Source of the DNA: Arthrobacter sp. B2a2-09
GTDB lineage: Bacteria; Actinomycetota; Actinomycetes; Actinomycetales; Micrococcaceae
Assembly: GCF_027587375.1 (NCBI RefSeq)
Contig: NZ_JAMXIC010000034.1
Location: forward strand, 1-42,554
Length of the DNA: 42,554 bases
Direction: 5' to 3'
Position 1 is the stretch's first letter. Each line of letters starts with the position of its first letter. Under the pieces are notes generated by a model. That model saw only the letters and a list, made by a program, of their open reading frames with translations. It ran no database searches and was not told where the DNA came from. Positions 33,803 through 41,970 of this stretch are shown piece after piece. Made by a program: the position numbers and the translations under genes.

Positions 33803-34392
33803 AACTCGGGTACACCAGAATCAGCACCGCCAGCCAGGACGCCCAACTCCAACTCGATGCGCTCCTGGCCGCCGGCGTGCAAAAGCGGGATGTGTTCGCC
33901 GATGTCACCTCCGGAAGCAGAACGGCGATCGAGCGGCCCGGGATGAAGAAGCTGCTGGAGTACGCCGAAGACGGCGACACCGTCGTCGTGTGGCGGGTCG
34001 ACCGCCTCGGCCGGTCCCTGATCGACGTCCTGAACACCGTCAACCTGCTGCGCGAACACGGTGTGCACCTCCGATCCATCTCGGACGGAATCGACCCGGC
34101 CACCTCAACCGGGCGGATGATGCTGAACATGCTTGCCACCCTGGCCGAGTACGAGCGTGAGCTGATCGTCGAACGCGTCAACGCCGGAATCGCCGCAGCC
34201 AGGCAAAGCGGCACCCGCTTCGGCCGTCCGCCCGTCAGCCTGGAGGTCATCGCGGAAAAGCTCGCAATCGTCGCCGATGCCCGCAAACGCGGACGCACCG
34301 CGGCCGACGCCGCGGCTCTCGTCGGTTGGAGCCGCGCGACGCTCTACCGCCACCAGACGGCCAGTAGCTCCGCCGGAACCCAGGCCACATAG
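33796..34392 (+). CDS. Resident serine resolvase
   Basis: A 198-residue serine recombinase from GTG 33796, where family homology begins (RQLGYTRISTASQDAQ, nucleophile Ser10). It has WRVDRLGRSLIDVLN, the STGRMMLNMLATLAEYEREL segment and a C-terminal Hin-like helix-turn-helix (TAADAAALVGWSRATLYRH). Its res region lies directly upstream and is split by the Tn402-family element. Together with the toxin-antitoxin operon on the other side it looks like a plasmid-maintenance module (multimer resolution). No clear ribosome site precedes the GTG; it may be poorly or leaderlessly translated. Confidence 0.85.
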   Translation: MRQLGYTRISTASQDAQLQLDALLAAGVQKRDVFADVTSGSRTAIERPGMKKLLEYAEDGDTVVVWRVDRLGRSLIDVLNTVNLLREHGVHLRSISDGIDPATSTGRMMLNMLATLAEYERELIVERVNAGIAAARQSGTRFGRPPVSLEVIAEKLAIVADARKRGRTAADAAALVGWSRATLYRHQTASSSAGTQAT

Positions 34393-34795
34393 CGATGCAA
34401 TTTCTACGCCATTTATCACTGCGATCCACAGCGAATGGTGGTCTCGTAACTGACGGTATATACACCGCCTGGTGGGCAGCTGCATGGCCCATGGCCAACG
34501 TCATGGCAGCAGCCACCGCGACCGCCGCCTGACCGCTCAGGCCCTACCCAGAAACCGTCGCCGGAAAGCCCAGCGAGATCCTCAGGGAAGCACTGGCCCC
34601 GTAAAAACCGCCATTCCGAACTAACAGTCACAATTTGGACCCTGCCGTCGTCGCGATCGTTCAGTCGGTGAGACGTCTCTTATCCCTAGTTTTGAGGCAC
34701 AAAGGTTTCGAGTCACCGAATCGGATTAAGAGAACGAGTCGGCTCAGAGGGAACGTCTAGTGGAAGCTTCTCGCCTAAGGGCGGCGCACGTGGAC
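34393..34795. other. Intergenic region with gene debris
   Basis: No convincing gene. A 45-codon frame from ATG 34395 lacks any recognisable feature. Near 34548-34604 two frames read NRRRKA and then SEILREALAP before a stop, faintly like a transposase C-terminus, too short to call. The 51-bp repeat copy B lies at its right side. Confidence 0.35.
34694..34744. repeat. Diverged 51-bp repeat, copy B
   Basis: Direct repeat of 23648-23698 (42/51 identical). The two copies bracket 11 kb holding the tRNA fragment, the toxin-antitoxin locus, the transposon and the resolvase. Confidence 0.6.
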
Positions 34796-35608
34796 CTAAT
34801 CCTCGTCCTGATACCCGGCTTGGTCCTGGAGGACTGACCGCCGGTACGTGCTCGGTGTGAATCCCAGGGTCTTTTGGAAGTCGTTCGTCAGGTGGGCATG
34901 GTCGGTGTAGCCGAGTTCGGCAGCTATCGCCGCGAGGTCTGCAGCCTGGTCGGTCCGTGACCGATCGGCGGCCTCCTGCAGGCGGCGCCGTCGGATGAGC
35001 GCGGACGGGCTCAGGCCGATGTACTTCCTCGCCACCCGTTGAAGGGTTCTCGGCGAAACGAACAGACGAGCCGCAACGTCCTCAATGCGGAGCACGTCGC
35101 TGCACGTTCCGATAATGTCCATCATCGCGTTGGCAAGAATGCCCTCCTCGGACACCTCCGGACGCTGCGCTACCAGCCAACCAGCGAAAGCCTCCACAGC
35201 GTGTTGCCGACGCTCCCGTGTATCGGTTCCGCCCATAGCCTCCGACACTGAGGCATGCAGATCCGCAAGCAGCAGTGGCAGCTGGGAATCCCGCAGGCTC
35301 CCTGGATCGTGCGTGAAACGCGGAACCAGCGCGGGACGCAGGAGGGCCCCAACCGCCCAGCCCCGGCCTGTGAGATCGCGATGTGATCGATAGGTTGTCG
35401 GGCCTGCGAACTCAACAAGATCCTTCTGGACCACAAGGTTGGATGCCGGGAATGCGATCAGATGCTGGCGTGACGTGTGCCCCGGCGCAATGTCCCATTC
35501 GGGGATCCAAAACCACTGCACCAGGTTCGACACGGACTCAGGCGCGGGCACACGGTGAAACGTGGGAAGCCGGGCAGGGTAGAGGATTCCCTTGAATGAA
35601 CCCACCAT
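34796..35608 (-). CDS. AraC-family transcriptional regulator
   Basis: A 270-residue regulator from ATG 35608 (AAGGAG 9 nt upstream). The N-terminal part is a DUF6597-like sensor (NLVQWFWIPEWDI...HLIAFPASNLVVQ). The C-terminal AraC domain has two helix-turn-helix units: VLRIEDVAARLFVSPRTLQR and DLAAIAAELGYTDHAHLTND followed by FQKTLGFTPSTYRR. It is divergent from a VOC-family gene with about 70 bp between starts, so it probably regulates that gene and itself. Ligand unknown. Confidence 0.85.
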   Translation of the reverse strand: MVGSFKGILYPARLPTFHRVPAPESVSNLVQWFWIPEWDIAPGHTSRQHLIAFPASNLVVQKDLVEFAGPTTYRSHRDLTGRGWAVGALLRPALVPRFTHDPGSLRDSQLPLLLADLHASVSEAMGGTDTRERRQHAVEAFAGWLVAQRPEVSEEGILANAMMDIIGTCSDVLRIEDVAARLFVSPRTLQRVARKYIGLSPSALIRRRRLQEAADRSRTDQAADLAAIAAELGYTDHAHLTNDFQKTLGFTPSTYRRSVLQDQAGYQDED

Positions 35609-35681
35609 GGGCGGACACTCCTTATCCAGGCTGTCGCTATTCTCCAAGCCGCTGGGCGGACGCGTGCCTACCATGAGATCT

Positions 35682-36194
35682 ATGACTGATACTACAAGCC
35701 CCGAACTGACGGCAGCCGCCGACGGCAAGCACACAAGATCCGGCATCCCACACGGCTTCACCAGCCTCACCCCATTCCTTGCGATCCCCTCGGCGAAGGA
35801 GGCGATCACGTTCTACCAGGACGTTTTCGGCGCCCGCACCGTCAATGCGACCGAAATCGGGGGAATCGTGGTCCACGCCGAGCTGGACTTCGGTCAGGGA
35901 CGGCTCCAAATCGGTGAGCCCAACCCGGACTACCACCTCGTCCCGGCGCCGAACGGCGACGATGATTGCTACTCCGTCGGCTTCTACTGCGCGGAAACGG
36001 ACGCCCTCGTCGCGCGCGCCGAGCGGGCAGGAGCTACCGTCCGGGAGCCGGTGTCCACCTTTGTGTCAGGAGACCGATTCGCCAGCATCCGCGACCCCTA
36101 CGGTGTGCGCTGGTCAATCATGACTCGGGTCGAGGACCTCTCCGAGGAGGAAAGCACACAGCGCGTTGCCGACTGGGCCGCCAAGCAAGGCTGA
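35682..36194 (+). CDS. VOC-family (PhnB/glyoxalase-like) protein
   Basis: A 170-residue single VOC protein. After a flexible N-terminus the domain starts LTPFLAIPSAKEAITFYQDV, continues through GNxR-like IVVHAELDFGQGRLQIGEPN, and ends with FASIRDPYGVRWSIMTRVED, where D-P-[YF]-G is the usual closing motif. It resembles PhnB-type proteins; these can be antibiotic-binding, dioxygenase-like or isomerase proteins. ATG 35682 (or 35673) lacks a strong ribosome site. Its divergence from an AraC regulator suggests inducible control. Confidence 0.8.
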   Translation: MTDTTSPELTAAADGKHTRSGIPHGFTSLTPFLAIPSAKEAITFYQDVFGARTVNATEIGGIVVHAELDFGQGRLQIGEPNPDYHLVPAPNGDDDCYSVGFYCAETDALVARAERAGATVREPVSTFVSGDRFASIRDPYGVRWSIMTRVEDLSEEESTQRVADWAAKQG

Positions 36195-36723
36195 AAGCAT
36201 CTCTGCATGTTGCCTTGGTTTCGGCATAGTCCGTCATGTTTGATCCGTACCGGGCAATGGACCCGCTTTGTCCGCCGGGCCCGGGAGGTTCGCGCTTGGG
36301 GTGGCTGCTTACGGCCGCCTGGAACGCAGCTGGTGCCAGCCGCTCCCCCGTTGCGCTGCACACTGCTCGCTCCGGTCCTGTCCACGATTGGGGGCAATTC
36401 GGGTTATCCACGGCTTGATTTTCGGGAGCCATAGGTGAAGCTCCCTTCGGCAGTCGTAGCGGTGGATAACCTGGACAGAATTGTCCCCGGTTGTGGGCAG
36501 CGTCGCCTCTCCCCCGGGCTGCGCCGGAAACCCTGGGACTCCGGCCGCACGAGTGGGCCCGGTGGGTCTGTCAAAGGCTGGCGCCTTCGGGGAGCCGAAC
36601 AGGACGCATACGCCTTTCCCTGACTTTCCCTCGTGGGGTAACATCGATGTTGCAAGGGGCAGTAGCCCTGAGAAGTGGGCCTGGCAGTCTTCCGGATGGT
36701 ATGACGAGCCGGGCCTGCGTTGT
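36195..36723. other. Gene-free region surrounding the long palindrome
   Basis: About 530 bp without a credible gene on either strand. The main content is the palindrome at 36378-36500. Minus-strand frames across it are long only because of high GC. Confidence 0.4.
36378..36500. repeat. Long imperfect palindrome with DnaA-box-like arms
   Basis: The left arm 36378-36411 (CTGTCCAC, then GGGGGCAATTC, then GGTTATCCAC) is the reverse complement of the right arm 36462-36500 (GTGGATAACC, then GAATTGTCCCC, then GTGGGCAG) apart from a few changes and a 5-bp gap. GGTTATCCAC/GTGGATAACC is perfect and resembles the DnaA box TTATCCACA. A smaller hairpin GGGAGC/GCTCCC (36424-36445) sits at the centre. Possible plasmid origin, transfer origin or replication-initiation site; function not shown. 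Confidence 0.6.
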
Positions 36724-37269
36724 TTAACGGGAGCAGTCGACGATTTCCTGAACCAGCGGGGCAGCCTTGCGGATCCAATCTCCGCCTTTCTGATGGCACC
36801 ACGCTACGGCGTTACTGACCCACAGAAGAGGCTCCTCGTGGGGTTTACAGTGCATGTATTGCAAACCCTCACCATCGTGAGATTTCAGGTGCTGCGCGAT
36901 GATCCGCCGGTCTGCCTGCTCCAGAGATTCGTCGCTTTCGAGCACGAGCTTTGTTGCCCCGGCTGCCAACAGATCATCGAGCAGACCCTCCAAGCACAGA
37001 GGCCTGGCAACCTTGTCAGGCAGGTTCCTGGCAACATACAGCCTGGTACGGAGCCCGGATTGGATGGCTCCGTTAAGGAACGCGTTCCTGGAACTGTCGC
37101 TTTCGCTTTTAAAGTGCACCCGGCGTTGCCCTGCCCGACGCAGGAGGGCGATCGCACGCCTGGCACTTGCGACGTCACCGGGCGCAACCACCGAGGCCGC
37201 CACGTAGTAGGCCTTCGACTTCGATTCGTCGACGAAGACGTGCGCACCGGACGGGATCAGCGAATTCAC
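36724..37269 (-). CDS. DUF3800-like protein
   Basis: A 181-residue protein from GTG 37269. It begins with an RNase H-like first strand carrying acidic residues (HVFVDESKSKAYYVAASVV), followed by RVHFKSESDSSR, a KLVLESDESLEQ strand and a C-terminal helix with LWVSNAVAWCHQKGGDW. This matches the plan of DUF3800 proteins, suspected nucleases common in mobile DNA and defence regions. No ribosome site is obvious. It is divergent from the HEPN-like locus, with 392 bp between. Family assignment is tentative. Confidence 0.7.
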   Translation of the reverse strand: MNSLIPSGAHVFVDESKSKAYYVAASVVAPGDVASARRAIALLRRAGQRRVHFKSESDSSRNAFLNGAIQSGLRTRLYVARNLPDKVARPLCLEGLLDDLLAAGATKLVLESDESLEQADRRIIAQHLKSHDGEGLQYMHCKPHEEPLLWVSNAVAWCHQKGGDWIRKAAPLVQEIVDCSR

Positions 37270-37661
37270 TCACTGAACTCTAATCGAGGACCTGGACAAC
37301 CTGCTTCCAAGGGGCACGCTCCTTGCATTGGCTGCTGGAGGAACCGGCCTTACCGGCCCTTTCCGCCGATCGTCTCGGTGCAGGCACTAACCCGGTGTTG
37401 CAGTAACGGGGCCTTCAGCGGGCATTTAGTCGGGCAGGGTAAACGGGCATGTCGAGGCCAGCAACGGCGCGGGCGTCCGAGAGCATGTTTGGCTGTGCAC
37501 TGGACGACCGGCTTACGGGCGCAGCTTATTCCCGGCCTTCAGCGATCTGCTCAGGTGCCGCGAGGTTCAAAATGTCGGACCTGAATCGCAGAATTATCGC
37601 GACGTTGGAGATCGCCGTTATAGAGTCCGGTGATCGGCGTTGAGTCCCAGAGGAGGATGTC
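37270..37661. other. Divergent intergenic region before the HEPN-like locus
   Basis: 392 bp between divergent genes. No credible gene. A small GC hairpin CCGGCC-TTA-CCGGCC lies near 37342-37357. TTATAGAG at about 37619 might be a -10 box for the rightward genes, but no matching -35 was found. Confidence 0.35.
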
Positions 37662-38780
37662 TTGGCAAACAGAAGGAGAACGAGGACCAACAACCGGTCG
37701 GTCCGGTCGCTGACATCACGCTCAAGGAAGAAGGACGAAACTGCGAGCAGCGCCCCCCTCGGACAGCCAGCGCTTACCGCGCGCCCGATCGTGACGCAGG
37801 AAATGAGATACACGGTCGTTCCGGAGTTTCCTGAACCTGATCCTCGCTCGAAGTTGGGTAACGGCCCCACAGGGTCTGCCGGTGACTACATCGTGGTCTA
37901 TCGTCTCGGTGTGCCAGGGGTTCAAACGGTCAGCTCCGAGTTCAACTTCGGAACCCTTGAGTCAACCGGTGACAGCCTGATCGAGGCGCCTTCGGACGCA
38001 GCTCAGCTTGTGGTTGAGCTCATGGCGGCCCCAGACGCCCCAACATCGCAGACGCTCACGCTTGGCGTCAATCGCGAACATCGACTCTCCTCTGTCACAG
38101 TCCGGTGCAACGCTAAGAACTTCGAAGGCGCCGCAGCTCTGGCACATGACCTCGTGATGCCCATTCTTAGCCAACTGGCATTCAACCACGAGGTCGCCAT
38201 CACGACCACAGGTCGTGAGATTCTCGAAATCGCCACTGAGGCCAGGCAGCTCTCGCAGATCGCAGTCGGTGCCGTCAAGGGCATGACCTCTGGCCTTTGG
38301 GCGTCGACGCCGGAGCAACGCAGGCTTCTTAGCAGCTACCGAGAAGGTCTGAGTTCGTCTGAGCCGCTCTACCAAGCACTGTCGTTCTACAAGGTCATCG
38401 AAGGCGTGCTGACAATGCGAACAATCGAAGACGCAGACCTGCGCGCACGAGGGGAGACGCCGAATCGTGAGTCCGAGCGAATCCCCCAGGACATCACCGC
38501 GGTTCTGCACCCGTACGACTCTGTGCTCCTAAGTGAAGCTTTCGCACCCTACTTGGGCCGAAAGTTCGCTGACGTGAGGGATGATCTCCGCGAAAGCCTG
38601 CGGAATAACATTTCGCATATGGACTTCAGTGCCGCGCCATTCGGCGCCGATTCGTATGGCGATGTCATGGCCGTCCTCAGGTCCCTGCCCGTGTTGCGGT
38701 ATATGGCCCGCACTCTACTCTCATCAGTAGTGCCAGCGGGGAACAACGACATCGAGAACCGTGAGATGGACGACGAGTAA
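37662..38780 (+). CDS. HEPN-like/MauJ-like protein, defence candidate
   Basis: A 372-residue protein starting at TTG 37662; the unusual start is supported by AGGAGG five bases upstream. The N-terminal 45 residues are basic and disordered. A central region (50-185) is unassigned, and the C-terminal half is helical (YQALSFYKVIEGVLTMR, 237-253). It ends with RNNISHM, where Arg314-x4-His319 fits the R-x4-6-H motif of HEPN RNases. Proteins of this kind have been labelled MauJ, but no methylamine genes are here. The gene leads a rightward set with a small membrane peptide and a T5orf172 protein, pointing to phage defence or RNA cleavage. That role is inference. Confidence 0.7.
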   Translation: MANRRRTRTNNRSVRSLTSRSRKKDETASSAPLGQPALTARPIVTQEMRYTVVPEFPEPDPRSKLGNGPTGSAGDYIVVYRLGVPGVQTVSSEFNFGTLESTGDSLIEAPSDAAQLVVELMAAPDAPTSQTLTLGVNREHRLSSVTVRCNAKNFEGAAALAHDLVMPILSQLAFNHEVAITTTGREILEIATEARQLSQIAVGAVKGMTSGLWASTPEQRRLLSSYREGLSSSEPLYQALSFYKVIEGVLTMRTIEDADLRARGETPNRESERIPQDITAVLHPYDSVLLSEAFAPYLGRKFADVRDDLRESLRNNISHMDFSAAPFGADSYGDVMAVLRSLPVLRYMARTLLSSVVPAGNNDIENREMDDE

Positions 38781-38798
38781 GTGTTGGAGGGAGGGCAA

Positions 38799-38969
38799 AT
38801 GAGCGGGCACCACCACCATCACTCTGGCCGCACACGCTACCGCCGTCGCGCCACTCTTGAGGAGATGGAACAAGCGCGCAAGGAACGGCGGCAGGAAATG
38901 GGGTGTGTCATGTTCGCCATATTCCTGCTGTCGCTGCTTGTGCTCATCGTGAACGTGCTGCATCACTAG
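38799..38969 (+). CDS. Small His-rich tail-anchored membrane protein
   Basis: A 56-residue protein from ATG 38799, preceded by GGAGGGAGGG. Residues 3-8 are G-H-H-H-H-H, then comes a basic stretch (RTRYRRR) and a charged helix (TLEEMEQARKERRQEMG). A C-terminal hydrophobic span (VMFAIFLLSLLVLIVNVL) is followed by HH at the end. It starts 18 bp after the HEPN-like gene, so the two are surely co-transcribed. The His cluster could bind metal. It may anchor a partner to the membrane, as small membrane effectors of defence systems do; this is conjecture. Confidence 0.6.
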   Translation: MSGHHHHHSGRTRYRRRATLEEMEQARKERRQEMGCVMFAIFLLSLLVLIVNVLHH

Positions 38970-39041
38970 ACGGCCAACCAACTGTGAGGGGGCTTGCCGG
39001 CTCTCAAGCCATGCGTCAGCGTGCGAGATGTCAACGGGGGA

Positions 39042-39146
39042 ATGATGGAACGTAACGATCAGCCGAATCAGTCGACTCGGCTGTGGATGAAGATCCGACA
39101 CGTTATGCCTTGGGTCGCCCGGGCGAAGCGAGCGACAGGAGCATAG
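39042..39146 (+). CDS. 34-aa small ORF, possible leader or small protein
   Basis: ATG 39042 (a second ATG follows at once) has GGGGGA directly upstream. It encodes MMERNDQPNQ, then TRLWMKIRHVMPWVARAKRA, and stops at TAG 39144-39146, immediately before ATG 39147 of the next gene. The product is basic and amphipathic. The exact fit to the next start suggests translational coupling, with this frame as a leader, or a genuine small protein. No family recognised. Confidence 0.4.
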   Translation: MMERNDQPNQSTRLWMKIRHVMPWVARAKRATGA

Positions 39147-40541
39147 ATGACACATCTTTCGCCTGGATGGCATTCCTATCCATTGCCCAACACGGAGAAC
39201 ATCGTCCGGTGGTGGGACGGCGAACATTGGTCGGACGTGTACGGTTCTGTCCTCCGGGCCGACGGCAGTGAGCCGGTTTCAGTCATCGGACAGATTCGAG
39301 ACCTGAAGGTCGAAAACATCCAGCAGCGATTCCAGCTCGAGTGGAAGATACGCGAGCTCGAGGGTGAGGTGTCCCGCCTGCAGGCCGAACGCGCAAAGCC
39401 GGCTACTGACGTTGAGGAACGCGTCGCGGCTGCGGAAACAGAGCTCGAGCGGATCAACGGTCGGGTCGATAGCGCGCGCCGACTGCTCGAAGTTGCCCGC
39501 AACGAAGCAGAACACGAGCTCGAGCTTAACCAGAGCTCGCACCCCGGATTTCCGGAGTACACGACGATCGCGGATTCTTCCGATGAAGCGATGGCCAAAG
39601 TCAAGGATCTTAGGAACGCCGCGAGGGGCCTGATTCGATCAGGGTCCGCGTACACGCTGACGCCAAAAACGTTTATGAGCGAGGAAGGTATTGAAGTCTC
39701 GTTCCCGGACTGGATGAAGCTGCAGGTGGCGAACGAATTGGTTGCGGTATTTAACAGGCAAGTTGAGATTGAGGCATCCCGGAAGTCCGGTGAGTACGAC
39801 TACGGGGCTGTGCTCAAGACGTGGTACGTCCTTCGGCCACTTGCGTATGGTTTGGGGATCGACCTGTCAGAAGAATTCTTTAGGCAGCGGGCGGACGAGA
39901 TTCTGGCACTCTCTGCACACAGATTCCGTAGAGCGGAGGAACGGGAAGAGGCTCGGTACGCGCGTGCCGAGGCGCGGGAGGAGGCAAGAGTCCAAGCTGA
40001 GCTCGAGCGAGAGAAGGCGAAGCTCGAAAGGGATCTCGAGCATCACTTCAACGCCATGGTCGCCTTGGAGAAGAAGGGCGACCAGGACGGAATAGATCGC
40101 ATGTGGGCTGCGATCGCTGTCCTTGAAAAGAAGATCGCAGACGTGGATCTGCGCGCGCTCAATATTCGAACAGGATACGTTTACGTGATTTCCAACCTCG
40201 GGGCGTTCGGCCCCGAGGTGGTGAAGATCGGCCTCACCAGGAGGCTCGATCCGCTAGACCGAATCTCTGAGCTCAGCTCCGCTTCAGTGCCTTACCGATT
40301 CGATGTCCACGCCCTGTTCTTCTCCGAGGATGCCGTCGGAATCGAAAAGATGCTCCATCATCATTTTGACGACCGCCGCGTCAATCGCGTGAATAAGCGG
40401 AAGGAGTTCTTTCGGGCAACACCGTCAGAGGTGTTGAACGTCTTGCGCGAGCATAAAGTGGAGCTAGTCGACTGGACTGACGAGCCGTACGCATTTGAGT
40501 ACCGACTCGGACTTCAGCAGGTCAAATCCGACAGCCCGTAA
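39147..40541 (+). CDS. DUF2510-coiled coil-DUF4041/T5orf172 (GIY-YIG-like) protein
   Basis: A 464-residue multi-domain protein. Residues 6-29 (PGWHSYPLPNTENIVRWWDG then EHWS) are a DUF2510 module; about 50-125 is a coiled coil. About 150-255 resembles DUF4041, 256-335 is a second, highly charged coiled coil (EEREEARYARAEAREEARVQ), and 343-425 is a T5orf172/GIY-YIG-like domain. That last domain has GYVYVISN, KIGLTRR, Glu400, HHHF (404-407) and KRKEFF. T5orf172 domains are thought to bind or cut DNA and occur in phages and defence loci. AGGAG lies 5 nt before the ATG. It is the last gene of the HEPN-like set. Confidence 0.82.
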   Translation: MTHLSPGWHSYPLPNTENIVRWWDGEHWSDVYGSVLRADGSEPVSVIGQIRDLKVENIQQRFQLEWKIRELEGEVSRLQAERAKPATDVEERVAAAETELERINGRVDSARRLLEVARNEAEHELELNQSSHPGFPEYTTIADSSDEAMAKVKDLRNAARGLIRSGSAYTLTPKTFMSEEGIEVSFPDWMKLQVANELVAVFNRQVEIEASRKSGEYDYGAVLKTWYVLRPLAYGLGIDLSEEFFRQRADEILALSAHRFRRAEEREEARYARAEAREEARVQAELEREKAKLERDLEHHFNAMVALEKKGDQDGIDRMWAAIAVLEKKIADVDLRALNIRTGYVYVISNLGAFGPEVVKIGLTRRLDPLDRISELSSASVPYRFDVHALFFSEDAVGIEKMLHHHFDDRRVNRVNKRKEFFRATPSEVLNVLREHKVELVDWTDEPYAFEYRLGLQQVKSDSP

Positions 40542-40721
40542 CTCCGCTGCGACGTGGATGACGGCCGCGTTGATCTTCCTCAAGCGATCTCGCCCGCCGG
40601 GTAAAGGATCGGCTCACGGACTTCTCGATCGCTGGTGGGTTCGGCCTGGGCGTCGATCTGTTCGGATACCCAATTGGAATGCCCCTCAATCAGGACAACA
40701 GTTGACCTATTTGACACATAG

Positions 40722-41000
40722 GGTGGACGAAGCAATGCGGATTCCAATGAACGCAACGTAGCGGCCGACCGTGCGGCGGCAGCCTACGACACCGGTGAAC
40801 ACCGTGCAGCACTGGAACAGCAGCTCGTGACCGCAGGGGTTACCGACCCGGCGGTCACGGCACGCACGCAGGGCGAGAAAATCCAGACCGATCACTCACC
40901 CCGCCGCCAGCAAGGGAGCGAAGGCCGGCAAAACCCGTGGCGCGTCCGCCGGCTCCAAAGCGCATAACTCCGCGACAGCCCGCCGCATGGCGGCTGCAAG
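40722..41000 (+). pseudogene. Frameshifted C-terminal gene remnant, possibly plasmid-related
   Basis: A startless frame reads AADRAAAAYDTGEHRAALEQ, then QLVTAGVTDPAVTAR. The next frame continues PAASKGAKAGKTRGASAG, then SKAHNSATARRMAAA. A frameshift lies near 40900. The alanine- and lysine-rich tail resembles ends of large plasmid proteins such as relaxases, but I cannot assign it. The stretch between 40541 and it shows no other gene. Confidence 0.3.
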
Positions 41001-41002
41001 GT

Positions 41003-41578
41003 TCAACGCGAGGCTGCCGGCACCAAAATCCAGAGCACGACGGTCTCCTCGTCGGTGGTATTGGCCCAGCTGTGCGGCTCACGGCCGGGAAGGGACATTG
41101 CGTCTCCAGCTGCCAGTTCGATCTGACCGTTCGCGAGAATAAAGATGAGCCGGCCCCGAGCGATGTAGAGCACCTCGACCTCGCAGTCCACGGCGTACAG
41201 AGCAGACTCTCCGCTGCCGTGCGGTTCGATGACCGACTGGATGACCTGCACCCGCTGTTCCGGACGGGCGGTCAGCAGTCGTTCCACGATGCCCTCACCT
41301 CCCATGGAAATGCGCGGGCCCTGGCCGGATCTCGTCAGGTGGGCCTCCGGGAGACGAAACAGGTCCCCTATGGAAACCGAAAGGATCTGGCATAGGGCCA
41401 CCAATGTCGTTACGCTCGGTGAGCCCAGGTCCCGCTCAAGCCTGCTGAGGAATCCCTTCGTCAGCCCGACCGCTTCTGCCACCTCACCGATCGTCATGCG
41501 CTGTGCCTGGCGGGCCGCACGGATCCGGGAACCGATGGCCAGGGGCGTGTTGCTCGGTTCGACAGGCAGTGCTTTCAT
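41003..41578 (-). CDS. XRE-family regulator with C-terminal cupin
   Basis: A 191-residue regulator from ATG 41578 (AAAGGA 7 nt upstream). The N-terminal XRE helix-turn-helix (about 16-70) reads MTIGEVAEAVGLTKGFLSRL, then SPSVTTLVALCQILSVSIGD. The C-terminal cupin (about 115-188) has VEVLYIARGRLIFIL and the G-D-A-M-S-L-P-G-x-x-P-H turn. Such proteins (SutR/PuuR-like) often repress small-molecule or amine catabolic genes and sense the ligand in the cupin. No target gene lies next to it; autoregulation is probable. Confidence 0.85.
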   Translation of the reverse strand: MKALPVEPSNTPLAIGSRIRAARQAQRMTIGEVAEAVGLTKGFLSRLERDLGSPSVTTLVALCQILSVSIGDLFRLPEAHLTRSGQGPRISMGGEGIVERLLTARPEQRVQVIQSVIEPHGSGESALYAVDCEVEVLYIARGRLIFILANGQIELAAGDAMSLPGREPHSWANTTDEETVVLWILVPAASR

Positions 41579-41970
41579 GACGTCATCCTTTCTGTGGTCA
41601 GGCAACCGGTCGGTCTCATTCGTGGGCCGCCTCGCGGTCCGAAGCACCTAACGGATGCGACGAAGGATTCCTTCGGGCTTTTCCCGCACACCGTGGACGC
41701 CGGGAACCGTCCTGACCGCCTGCACACAATCGCCAGGTCACCGGCTTCTCACCGCACCCCGGGACCGGCGACCGTGCACAGCCTGGGGGAATCTGGCCGC
41801 GTTGGTCGTTTGCGGAGGAGGTTTCGTCCGAATAGCCCTGCCATCGTTCCTAGGTCCTCCGTTTGAGTCTCCCGTCTTGGGTGGACCGTGGGGGCGAGGG
41901 TCACGGGAAAGCGAGGAACTGGTGAGGGTTCGGAGAGGGTCCCCGGCCCGAGCCGAAAAGGGTGGGGATC
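41579..41970. other. Intergenic region, nothing recognised
   Basis: 392 bp upstream of the XRE-cupin gene and downstream of the small minus-strand gene. I see no gene or strong repeat; it must hold the XRE gene's promoter. Confidence 0.4.

Noticed and set aside
34395..34532. 45-codon frame after the resident resolvase
   Set aside because: No ribosome site, no motif, alanine-rich end as expected for chance frames in this GC content.
34540..34604. Possible transposase C-terminal remnant (NRRRKA / SEILREALAP in two frames)
   Set aside because: Under 20 residues spread over two frames; too little to distinguish from chance.
36481..37584. Long plus-strand open frame (367 codons) over the DUF3800-like gene
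   Set aside because: The product is low-quality, Pro/Gly/Arg-rich and without motifs, while the opposite strand encodes a coherent protein with a family-like signature. It is a GC-driven antisense frame.
40495..40761. 88-codon plus-strand frame overlapping the end of the T5orf172 gene
   Set aside because: It starts inside a well-supported gene in another frame, has no ribosome site and no family features.
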